Under the pieces are notes generated by a model. It worked only from the letters and a program-made list of their open reading frames with translations. It did no database searches and had not been told where the DNA came from. From Leuctra nigra (taxonomy: Eukaryota > Arthropoda > Insecta > Plecoptera > Leuctridae): a DNA stretch of 64,000 nt. Location: NCBI GenBank assembly GCA_934045905.1, contig OW203773.1:14681246-14745245 (forward strand), given 5' to 3'. The position numbers and the translations under genes were made by a program. Positions 55,035-64,000 of the stretch are shown here, piece after piece. Each line of letters begins with the position of its first letter. Positions within the stretch are counted from its first letter, which is position 1.

Positions 55035-56381
55035 CAATTGAAAGAAAATGAAGGGAAATATTTTTTTTAATTTGTATTACGTACCCCTCTACATGTTGCA
55101 ATCACTATTTTTGTGTTTATGTACAATAATATTTTCAATTTTGCTACTTTTATAGGTGAAAAGTAACCTCCGTCCCGTGTCCTACTTCGAAAAGTCGATG
55201 TTTGAGCGCACGGCATTTAATGTTGAGGCAGTAAATATAGTAGGATGATTTTTTTCATTTACACAGATTAAACATCAGTTAGTCCACACAATTAATTGTA
55301 GCTATTTGTTTAATGGCTGTCCATCACTTTGGTTGTAACCTCCGTCCCGTTTGAAAACTGCCGCTTAGGTATTATATTCTTAGGGTGAGGTTCAAAATAG
55401 GATCTGGTTGGGCGTGTGACGTCACCATAGGATTTACGGGTTAAATCAAACTTGCCGCGTCAACAAACGGGCTGAAACCGTGCCCATAATACTCAAGCTC
55501 AAGAGGTCGGGCTTTCTGATCCAACATGGATGCCTGTATTTCCATTCATTCGACTAAATTCGACTCAAGGTCACGCTCAGGTGCTTACGTCACAATGTTA
55601 AAAGGATAGGGAAACTGGGCGACCTGATTCAAAAAGGGTATGCACCCTTAAGTTGGTAGTACAGATCCAGATTTTTTTTATTGGTTCGTCAACCTGTTTC
55701 CTTGAATTTGCTGCTTGCTTCATGGCGATATGGCAAAACGTCAAAAAATGAGAAATTATTATTCATCAAAAAAGGTGGGAGTACCCTTTCTCCCGTAACT
55801 CCTGTCCACCCATAATTAAAACGTGTCAAGTTACATACTAGCATTAATTTTTATTAAATTAATGGTGGTATGGTTTTTATGGTGGTATGTAATCGGACCG
55901 CGTATACACTAAGAAAAATAAGTCTGTAAAATTACGGCTTTTATTGCGGTGCCGTGATTTCCCAGCATGCAGTACCGTATTTCTACGATACCGATGCCGT
56001 AAAAATACAGTAGGCGCCGTAATTTCACGGCATGATATTGCTGTATTTCTGCGATACTGGTGGGATATGCAGTCGTTGAATGTATACATTAAAAAAATAA
56101 AAATATGATATAAAAGTTTCGCCGGATTCGGGATTCGAACCCGATAAATGCTTGAGACGAATACAATAGACTAAAAAATGAACTAGTGGCGCCCTCAAAG
56201 GGAACTAAAAGGGGGCAGGGCACTATAGTCATGCGGACCTTGCCTGTTGTTAGGCGTCATTCCACACATTATGTTTTCTACAATTTTGTCTTTATCCCTG
56301 CAATTCCATTCTTCACTTTCCTTCTCCATTCTTCTCTTCAGCTCCTGATGATGTTGAAAATCAATTGCAAATGTTTCACAG
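55035..56381 (+). other. Intron, mostly unrecognised
   Basis: Contains the repeated phrase TAACCTCCGTCCCGT at about 55166 and 55336, a small inverted repeat at 55920-56060 (GCCGTGATTTCCCAGCATGC), and a minus-strand tRNA-like B-box GGTTCGAATCCC near 56130. No exon found. Confidence 0.5.
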
Positions 56382-56444
56382 GAATTCCGGCGGAGGTTCA
56401 CGGAGTTGAAGCCGAAAAAACACCACAAGGACAGCAAGAACCAA
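56382..56444 (+). CDS. Right modular gene, unit 2 cassette A
   Basis: 63 bp, acceptor ATGTTTCACAG and donor GTAAAC, phase 1 to 1, encoding IPAEVHGVEAEKTPQGQQEP. Same length as 44727-44789. Its first half resembles unit 3 (IQAEVAIQDE), while the GINIP ending of unit 1 is absent. Confidence 0.7.
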
Positions 56445-56469
56445 GTAAACAACAACAATACACACTTAA

Positions 56470-56856
56470 GAGGCAAACGGAAGCGAACGGGAATAGCACG
56501 GTTTTTTCAGAGCGTCTTTTTGAAATGTTGTCTTCCCGCTAAATAATTTTAAAAAATCAGATAGTAACGACCCATAACAGCCTAATAGACTAAATAATGC
56601 CGCACACTGGAGTTCATTATGACCTCTTGTGCGACATCAAAGTGTTAAAGACGATAATTTTAGTAAAATAATCGTATTTAACTCTTTGAGGTCGCACCAG
56701 AGTTCATAAAGTACTCCAGTGTGTGGCATTATTTAGTCTATTGGGCTGTTATGGGTCGTAACTATCTGATTTTATTAAAATTATTTAGTGGGAAGACAAA
56801 ATTTCAAAAAGACGCTCTGACGAACCGTGAGATTCCCGTTCGCTTACGTTTGCCTC
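56470..56856. mobile_element. Palindromic TTAA MITE, fourth family
   Basis: Ends GAGGCAAACGGAAGCGAACG and CGTTCGCTTACGTTTGCCTC, flanked by TTAA at 56466-56469 and 56857-56860. Near-perfect inverted repeat, non-coding, 22 bp after an exon donor. Confidence 0.85.
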
Positions 56857-57002
56857 TTAAGGATGAACCAGCGATATCTCATCTACCAACAATTTTTTTC
56901 CAAACCATTTATTTTGTTCCTAATAGTATGATCTACAATATAGGTAAGATCAAAAAATGTAGACCTTACCGACCTTACTTTTATGTAAAACGATTTTAAA
57001 GT

Positions 57003-57098
57003 CGTGGACGTTTTCGGAACCATCGGGTAATAGCATGGCAGTGATGACGGTTTGCGGAACAAACCGTCACCACTTCCATGCTACAACGATTTTAAAGT
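57003..57098. repeat. Short hairpin related to 35200-35410
   Basis: GTCGTGGACGTTTTCGGAAC and the GACGGTTTG / CAAACCGTC stem recur from the element at 35200-35410, with its central part missing. Confidence 0.6.
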
Positions 57099-57941
57099 TT
57101 GAGATTTTGACATGGCTCTCTATTGGGGAACGAATTCATTTTCCTACATTATTCTAAATTATTTTTAATCCTCACTTTAAATTTCAACAGAAAACTATTT
57201 ATATATTCTTTGACTTATACTGAAAGCATTGAAAACTTAAAATACTCTCGTCACCAGCTTTATTTCTGAGATAATGATATTTAAATGTTTGAAAATCTTG
57301 ATATAAGGCCATTTAACATGGGCCAAAATGTTTAACTCAAACTTTGTTATAAAATTCTTCATTATCTCGTATCGTATTATTCTCCACATATTACATGGTA
57401 AAATATGATTGGTGATTGGTAAAATATGATTTTAAATATGATGGGCCCCGTGTTTCATGCACTTTTTTGGATAAGATTGGAGACCATATGGATTGACGAA
57501 ATTATTTGAAATTTTAATCATGATTAGATAAAAGACAAACTAACGGTTATTTCTTGGTAAATTTTTAATTTCTTGCTCCGTTAGTTAGTAATAATTAGTT
57601 ATATTAGTTGGTGAAAAATAAATAATTTTCTTTTCTCGCTGGGTACAATCGATTGTGTAATGTTTTTTGTTCAAATCTATCGATACGAAAAATGTAGATC
57701 CTCATTATAGCCTAAGATTGAAACGATATACCATCTCTGCCATAGGATACCACAATTCCCCCTGCAGAGAGAAATCGTATCGAAAAGTTGTTCTCGTATG
57801 CTTACTACCATAACAACGGATGCTACTCTCTTAAAATGTACGATAAGAAATGAAAATGCATCCAGGAATCTGGTTAACTCCTTATCACTGAACGCATCCC
57901 TAGATTTACACTAATGTATTAAACACTTTGTGACTTGTCAG
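57099..57941 (+). other. Intron, no feature
   Basis: AT-rich intron before cassette B of unit 2. No element recognised. Confidence 0.5.
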
Positions 57942-58076
57942 GTCTGGTTCCACTAAGAGATGCTCTGCCTGGTTTGATTACGTTGTCACCACAAGGTTCT
58001 CATCAACGAAATTTCTACGAAGAACTGTACGAAGACATTCTGAGTGACGACAACGCTGTTACATGGGCTGAACTAA
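57942..58076 (+). CDS. Right modular gene, unit 2 cassette B
   Basis: 135 bp, acceptor GTGACTTGTCAG and donor GTAAAT, phase 1 to 1, 45 residues. Core LVPLRDALPGLITLSP, then RNFYEELYEDILSDD and TWAEL, aligning end to end with unit 1 B (45419-45553) and with the left gene. Confidence 0.85.
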
Positions 58077-58314
58077 GTAAATATCCACAACACATTTCAA
58101 TAATACTTTAGATGATGCACCTTGTTCTTCTTAACTTTCTGTAAGTAGTAGTAACATTAGAACTAAATTTCTTACCTTAAGGTTGATGACCCGAAGAACA
58201 TATCCACGATTTAGCGTTGCACACATTTGGAATTATATGTAACGAATCCGGTATCGTCAAAAAATTCAAAATATAAAATCTACACAATATTTCGAAGATG
58301 TTTCTGTCTTCTTC

Positions 58315-58648
58315 ATCGGGTGCACACTGACGTGAAATCCACCTCGACCGCTAAACCCCAGAAAACAGCTGATGTAAACAAACCAACCGCCAACTCAATC
58401 ACAACACAGATAGCAGCTAAGCGGCTAATAAACACACCGTGACACAGCGAGAGACAAGAAAACTCCCAGGGAGTGTTAAGGAACAGGGAGTTTTCTTGTG
58501 TCTCTATGAGGCTGTATCACGGTGTGTTTATCAGCCGGTCAGCTGCTATCTGTGTTGTGATTGAGTTGGCGGTTGGTTTGTTTACATCAGCTGTTTTTAT
58601 CTGGGGTTAAGCGGTCGAGGTGGATTTCACGTCAGTGTGCACCTGATG
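58315..58648. mobile_element. Large palindromic element
   Basis: GTGCACACTGACGTGAAATC with CAGCTGATGTAAACAAACCA on the left, and their inverse on the right ending GTCAGTGTGCAC. The centre is GAAAACTCCCAGGGAGTG near 58475. About 330 bp, non-coding. Confidence 0.8.
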
Positions 58649-59224
58649 AGGAAAAGGAAACATATTCTTAGTTCTTAATATTGTGTTTGATTTTATATTT
58701 GTAATGTTTTGACAATACAGTCAGCAAAGATTCTGTGTGGTTTTTGTCACTTGCTTCCGACGTAACAATTATTCTATTTTATTATTTGGAAATTTAAAAT
58801 CAAACTCTATTTTCATTGAAGCTTTCAGAGCCCATTGATTATTAGTGATGAAATAAATAAACTCTAATTATTGCAATTTGACAGAAATAATGAAATATAT
58901 ACAGTTATAAATTGAAATATTCTTACAAAATTGTGCTTGTGTTTCTATTACCTACAAATAAGATTGGATATGTCATAATAATTAGTAAATCAATGGCAAA
59001 ATCTGATATTATTAAAATGCCTTGTCATTAAGACACTCGGGGACAATTTTTCATTTATCTGCTAAATTAAAAGAGTTGATATGAACTATGTTCCAATGAC
59101 AACAGCCAATGACATTCCTTGAATGACCATTTAGACTTAACTACTAGTTTACACAGAGTATTGACAAACAGGCCCTTAATATTTTAATGAAATGTCATCG
59201 GTGAAAATGAATGATTAATTTCAG
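58649..59224 (+). other. Intron, no feature
   Basis: AT-rich, no element or exon recognised. Confidence 0.5.
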
Positions 59225-59257
59225 ATGCCCGTCCTTCAAGCAGGAACAATAAAGTTT
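59225..59257 (+). CDS. Right modular gene, unit 2 cassette C (microexon)
   Basis: 33 bp, acceptor AATTTCAG and donor GTAAGT, phase 1 to 1, encoding ARPSSRNNKV. Identified by length, phase and place between B and D; sequence differs from the acidic unit 1 C. Confidence 0.6.
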
Positions 59258-59568
59258 GTAAGTCTATCTTTCATCTTCTGTAAGTCATTGATGACATCGA
59301 TAACAACATAACCAAACTATTGAAAGCATTTAGATAATTAATACCAATCTCAATAGCGATTATTATTAATTTACAATTTTTTTTTTATTCTCTCTGGTGA
59401 TTATCTCATACATTTTTCTTGGGGAAACTCATCTCATTTATCTACAAAACAAGCTGGTATAGAAGTATATTAAGTATTGATACCTTAATAAAAATATCAT
59501 AATTCATATTGTACTTATTCCACCATTGTTGAAATATACCTATCCTTGAATGTGTAGTTTTGTTTCAG
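59258..59568 (+). other. Intron, no feature
   Basis: About 310 bp AT-rich intron between C and D. Confidence 0.5.
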
Positions 59569-59649
59569 ATGGTAAAGTCCTCCAATATCTTAATGATTAC
59601 TATGACGATGCCTACAAAAAGTTCGGCCATCTTTCTTTGAACGAAGCAA
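59569..59649 (+). CDS. Right modular gene, unit 2 cassette D
   Basis: 81 bp, acceptor TTTGTTTCAG and donor GTAAGT, phase 1 to 1. Encodes GKVLQYLNDYYDDAYKKFG then HLSLNEA. Aligns with 46750-46830 and 2244-2324. Confidence 0.8.
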
Positions 59650-59949
59650 GTAAGTTAAACTAACCAATCAGAAAGTATCTTAAATAAAATATACTATTAT
59701 GATACCTACTATAGGAGACAGTGATTACATTATTTCTTCTGTCATTACTGATTTTTTTTGTGATATTAGTATGTAATAAAATATATTATATGTAGGTACG
59801 ATAAAAATATAAGATCAAATCATTTTTATATCTTCTGCGTGACCAAAGTGTACATACTTGTAATTTGTTTAAAATTCATGGAATTTAAACATTATATTCG
59901 TTTAGTGGGAAGGAAATTATGGGATTACAATCGCAGCATTTATTGCCGT

Positions 59950-60065
59950 AATGAGTTGAGTAAAATAAAAACCAATCCATGTAAAAAGACCAGCCACGTA
60001 TCATCAACTCAACAAATAATCGAAATCTGAAATGTCTGCGCACTGAAAGTGGTAAAAACAAATAT
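59950..60065 (+). mobile_element. Decayed foldback terminus
   Basis: CCATGTAAAAAGACCAGCCA, then CAACTCAACAAATAATCGAA and GCACTGAAAGTGG, follow the left terminus of the 51913-52492 family with many changes. Only one terminus is visible. Confidence 0.5.
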
Positions 60066-60189
60066 TCTAGAGACATTGATGGTTTTGATCTGTGAAGATG
60101 TGATTTCTTCTGTTTAGAAACCACATAATACAAATTGGTGCACTTCATTTGAAACCAACACCTAACAATGTATTTGTGTACACTTTCAG

Positions 60190-60483
60190 GATGTGAACTG
60201 AGTCGCATGCAGCAGTTGGAACGAGAAGTGAAGCTGCGATTAGAAGAATACAAATCTGAAATGCGAGAGGCTGAAAGACGGAAAGCTGATCGGGCTCTGA
60301 TGAAGGACATAGCAGGGGCGAGATTATCTCCCAAGTACATAGTCCATGTTGTCAACCAAGCCGAATGGCTCGATATTAAAGAAGGCTTCATGAAGGTGAT
60401 TTCTGCGTACGGACATCGGATCCTGGAACTCAAATGGATGATTCCTGAATTAAGGAAGGAATTGTTGAAGAATAAGTGTGGAG
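60190..60483 (+). CDS. Right modular gene, unit 2 cassette E
   Basis: 294 bp, acceptor TACACTTTCAG and donor GTATGT, phase 1 to 1, 98 residues. The first half is a likely coiled coil (MQQLEREVKLRLEEYKSEMR, then EAERRKADRALM). The second half aligns with unit 1 E: EWLDIKEGF, ILELKWMIPELRKEL and C-G-G. Four residues longer than unit 1 E. Confidence 0.85.
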
Positions 60484-61584
60484 GTATGTAGGTTTCTTGT
60501 TGATCATGCATCAATGACGCAACATTTTGGTAATAGGGAGCTGCATGTTTTGATTGAAATATGCAGTTCAAAATAACAACATTTGTTGGTGAAACACACT
60601 CACCTACCAATAAATTTTCATTCTTAAATGAAATAGATTCATATTCTTTAATATGACATTAAAGATATGTGGACATTTGGCGCTCAAGTGATGTCATTTT
60701 AAGAATCAACATTGATGTTGCCATGGTTACAATAAAATATGATTGAGCGAGCGTAGCGAGCGTCACCACGGTACTCTTATGGCACTTTCTCTGTGTGTTT
60801 GTTTTTTGTTTTTTTTGTTTTTTTGTTTTTTTTGTCTGCACTGCCCAGATCAAACCGCACAACCAATCGATCTGAAATTTTGCACACGTACTAACGTAAT
60901 CTATGCGGTCTCTGGGATCGTTTTTAAAAGGGATCCTGTGATTGGTTCAAATTTAAAAAAAATTATCTTTCGATTGGTTGGTCCGTTCAATTTGAAATTT
61001 TGAGAAGTCATTACGACCAACATTTTGCCTAATCAAACAAAATTTCATCCAAATCCTCCCATTGGTTAAAATTAAAAAAAAATCATGTGTTTTTTTGAAA
61101 TTTAAACTAGAACCGTATGACCGATCAACTTAAAACTTTGCATGGTCATTGGGACCAACATTATCTGTATTTTTGACTACTTTCGGACTAATCTGTGTTT
61201 AAATCCAAAAGTAATTGACATTTTACGGACATTTTGCGTGTTAGCTGTCATATTTCTCGAAAATGTTGATCACGGCTACTTTGACTCTTCAGTTCTAATC
61301 CAAGGTAGTTAAGCAAAAACTTTTAAACGCATATGAAACTAATAATGACCGTTCAACAGATCGATCTGATATTGTGTACACACACTAATATCATATGAGT
61401 GGTCCCAGGTATATTTTTTGAAAGAGATTCTGTGATTTTTTAATATTTACTGGGAACGTAGTTCAATTATAAAGGTTCAACCGATCAACTTAAAACTTTG
61501 CATGGTTATTGGGGCTAATATTTGAGTGATATTTGGAGATTATAAAACAAGTCTGTGAAAATTTCAAGAATTATTGGCTTTTAA

Positions 61585-63205
61585 CCCATTAACGCCCACT
61601 GGTTCGTTAACGACCCGCCATATATAAATTGTTCTAGAGATTTCCCAGTGCATATCAATGATTATTTCTCATCATTAATATGTTCCAGTATTCATGTTAA
61701 ACATTTACCACCCTTTTTACCGCGACTTGATTGATATTTGCACTCAGAAATTAAAATCATGTGACTGCAAGTCAGAAAAAGGAATTCTCCAGAGGGAGGT
61801 GTCCTTACAATAATGCAAGTATCTCCATCAAATCTCATCTAAAATAGTAACAAAAAATATGAACGTGTGCACAAATATAGTAACTAATGAATTAGTAACA
61901 ATAAACAACTGTAATATACGATATGTATTTTATATATGTGTTCAAATTTAGGGTGGGTCGATGTCGACCCAGCAGGGAGAGCCCTATAGTCGTCATCCCT
62001 AACCTAACTTTTCAAACATATGTATTTTATAATTCTCGCAATGTATTCAGCTCATTTTCGTAAGACAAGATGATTCTGATATCCTTCCAAGATGTAAGAA
62101 GAGTTGGAGGGATTATATGATGACAATACATGGGTATTTGATGTGTCGGTGACATGGCCCGACGACAACGTTTCGGACTCGGAACGTGATTCTAGGGAGG
62201 AAGACGAGTCTAATGACCCTGAAATGAATGGTTGACTGATCAGAGCTTGTTGTCCATGGGTTCCAAGTATAAAAATATGGAATTTGAAGCAAATCTGAAC
62301 CATGTTCAAGATACAGCAGTTATTTCGAGCCGTCTTAGTCTCCAAACAAACGCTCCGATCAGCACGTTGGGAAGTGTAAACTTGCAGTCACTAGGTTTAA
62401 CGGACAAAGTATAATTAGGTCATCCTCTTGGTGTTCTACTAACCCAAGAAAGCCATCCACAGACTATTTGAAATACTTGTTGACTTTGATTTTGTTACAC
62501 AACCGTGAAAAATTCGGTAAATTAGGCCTCCGGTAAGAAGAATAACTCTCCATGTGAGCTATCTATGGCAGACACAAGGCAAGGAGAGTTCTTTGACAAT
62601 TGTCTCGGGGTTGATTAACACTTCTACAAATGATTCTTGGTTGCTGGCTTGATATTTAGGCTCTGGACACTGGATGACTTTGGTTTACGTGGAGCCGTTC
62701 GTTGTTCGAGGCTCGCTAATGAGGCACGGTGTGCTTCCTATGTCACCGAGCCTCATGTGACCAACAGGGGATGATTCTGTATGGTCAAATGAGTTTATTC
62801 ACATGAGACAGCACACTTGTGGTGCCCACCAACAAGTATACATTGTGTCATTTGTCACAACGAGACCACAAAAGAGTATCAGAAGTGTGCCGTTTCGCTA
62901 AATTGTAACAATTTTGTCACTTTAAATGGCCAAGTTCCTGCTTATATATCTACCATTCATATTGCTAAATAAAAAATAAATATTTTTTATTTGAATCACG
63001 AAAATTGTAAAAAATATTTTAAATTAAATTAATAACTTTTGATCCCATATGTGCCCAATGGGTCGCTATCGACCCAATCAATAATTCAGTAACCAATCAA
63101 TATTTTCGAAAACCGAGAAATTACTTTTTTCTACTATTTTTTTGAAGTAGTTTTCCAAAGTTTGAGAGAAATCAGAGAAAAAAAATAGTTCTGGGCATTA
63201 ATGGG
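61585..63205. mobile_element. piggyBac-like element inserted at TTAA
   Basis: Terminal inverted repeats CCCATTAACGCCCA and TGGGCATTAATGGG, flanked by TTAA at 61581-61584 and 63206-63209. Other copies of the host element show the single TTAA (near 25725 and 36500). 1.6 kb, with degenerate coding content near the right end. Subterminal palindromic GGGTCGATGTCGACCC-like boxes occur near 61950 and 63060. Confidence 0.85.
62790..62975 (+). pseudogene. piggyBac transposase C-terminal relic
   Basis: Inside the TTAA element the plus strand encodes PPTSIHCVICHNETTKEYQK followed by a C-x(7)-C and a stop. The C-x(2)-C ... C pattern close to the C-terminus resembles the cysteine-rich finger of piggyBac transposases. 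Most of the transposase is missing or too decayed to read, so this is a non-autonomous derivative. Confidence 0.45.
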
Positions 63206-63757
63206 TTAATGATATTTTCGATAGACGCAGAATTTCGGTTCGAGGTGTTGCGCCTATCCGTGCTCGCTCATCAACGCGTTTCACAGAGCGTTTTCCTAGT
63301 ATCACTCTACATCACTTTACTCGCCAAAATGTTCACTGAATTTACATTTCATAAATGATGAAAATTATACTTTTTTGTTTGAAAATAGAGTGTTTTACTT
63401 AACCTTTATTTCAAAAAATATTATCAATATATAAAAAAAGGATGCATAAGGCCTATTCATTAAGAGAGCTGAGAGCATTTGGACAGAACACTTACATCAC
63501 TTTGTCTGTTCGATCGCTTCGTGTGTGTGTTCTTGCCTGCACTTCCCAAATCATAATTCAACCAAAAGTTCTGAATTTTACACACAAACTCCATGATTCG
63601 TTGAAAAGTAAAAATTAATAGTTTTTCCACCAAATTCAAATTTTTTAAGGTTATTGGGATACACATTTGGAGATTTTGCCAATTTTGAAACAAATCGGGC
63701 AAGACAATTAAGATTTAGTGACAATTTTGATTGTCGCTTGTTTTTCATTATTTTCAG

Positions 63758-63823
63758 TAATACAGGCTGAGGTCGCTATCCAGGATGAAATAGAAGAAGT
63801 GGTTGACGAGGCAGAAGGAACAG
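63758..63823 (+). CDS. Right modular gene, unit 3 cassette A
   Basis: 66 bp, acceptor TTATTTTCAG and donor GTAAAC, phase 1 to 1, encoding IQAEVAIQDEIEEVVDEAEG plus Thr. It follows an E exon, as the unit 2 A exon does, and resembles it (IPAEV / IQAEV). It implies that the gene continues past the window with a third unit. Confidence 0.7.
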
Positions 63824-64000
63824 GTAAACTTAATCTATAAAATAAGTCGTTATTTATAAATTGTAAACAATATATTCAAAGTTTATTCAAAGTTTAGTAG
63901 CGATTATGCTGATGATTTTGCAGTATAATATTTTGTTTTTCATTTCATTTGCTGTAATTTTCTATTAGTCTTAATATCGTTATTGTTTTCATTGTGGTAG

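Larger units (their letters stand above)
60742..63298 (+). mobile_element. Helitron-like element, family W, copy 7, with nested insertion
   Basis: Left end GAGCGAGCGTAGCGAGCGTC and right end GCTCATCAACGCGTTTCACA, GAGCG, TTTTCCTAG. Removing 61585-63205 leaves a copy of about 930 bp collinear with 36412-37303 and 39902-40808. Lies in the intron between E of unit 2 and A of unit 3. Confidence 0.7.
37642..63823 (+). other. Right modular gene (multi-exon, 5' and 3' ends not resolved)
   Basis: Fifteen exons are proposed: leader exons 37642-37682, 40900-41016, 42470-42622 and 43612-43671; unit 1 A-E 44727-44789, 45419-45553, 46333-46365, 46750-46830, 54088-54369; unit 2 A-E 56382-56444, 57942-58076, 59225-59257, 59569-59649, 60190-60483; and A of unit 3, 63758-63823. 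All junctions are AG/GT, and after the first exon every one is phase 1. Matching cassettes have identical or near-identical lengths in both units (63, 135, 33, 81 and 282/294 bp). No first exon with ATG was found, and the phase-2 entry at 37642 would accept exon 2 of the NACHT gene. The family is not recognised. There is no visible signal peptide or membrane segment; D and E are acidic and helical-looking. Confidence 0.75.

Noticed and set aside
62052..62345. Ser-rich minus-strand ORF of 97 codons as a host gene
   Set aside because: It lies within the TTAA-flanked piggyBac-like element and has no start or splice context; probably degenerate transposase sequence in the wrong frame.

Overview
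The window looks like a piece of a large, AT-rich, transposon-laden insect genome. Genes are split by long introns with GT-AG junctions, coding islands are sparse, and most of the sequence is interspersed repeats: palindromic TTAA-flanked MITEs, Helitron-like elements, non-LTR retrotransposons, SINE-like pieces and foldback elements. The style resembles a hemipteran such as a planthopper or leafhopper, but that is an inference from texture and gene content. No marker in the sequence fixes the species.

Four protein-coding loci can be supported. (1) A minus-strand multi-exon gene runs from about 12830 down to at least 2244 and continues past the left edge. (2) An apparently intronless ceramide synthase (LAG1/TLC) lies at 18556-19632 on the plus strand. 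(3) A plus-strand NACHT-ankyrin gene has small coding exons at 25013-25126 and 26737-26765 followed by a 4.8-kb exon at 27571-32332. Its N-terminus carries residues in the spacing of a PD-(D/E)xK nuclease, so the layout is nuclease-like domain, NACHT NTPase, about 13 ankyrin repeats. (4) A plus-strand modular gene runs from 37642 to at least 63823 and past the right edge.

Loci 1 and 4 are paralogues in opposite orientation, and their exons were found by splice sites, phase and conserved motifs rather than by long ORFs. Almost every exon begins and ends in phase 1, so each is a cassette that can be duplicated or skipped without a frameshift. The cassettes come in a fixed order: A (about 21 aa), B (45 aa, core ALPG), C (10-11 aa), D (27 aa, acidic and Tyr-rich), E (94-98 aa, ending W-M-[VI]-P-E ... 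C-G-G). The plus-strand gene contains two full A-B-C-D-E units and the start of a third. The minus-strand gene contains one A-B-C-D run with its E exon presumably off the left edge. Both genes start with Pro/Ser/Arg-rich exons sharing a C-x(2)-C-P-x-H-C-P motif. I do not recognise the family.

The rest is mobile DNA inside introns and between genes. It includes several informative nested insertions with visible empty sites: a LINE inside an X-Y repeat (occupied at 47535-50773, empty at about 4705), a piggyBac-like element at TTAA inside a Helitron-like element (61585-63205, empty sites near 25725 and 36500), a Helitron-like element splitting a LINE reading frame (6597-7599), and a hAT-like MITE with a perfect 8-bp target duplication (54445-55026). 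Between the genes lie long AT-rich stretches, notably 20106-23772, where I see no gene.
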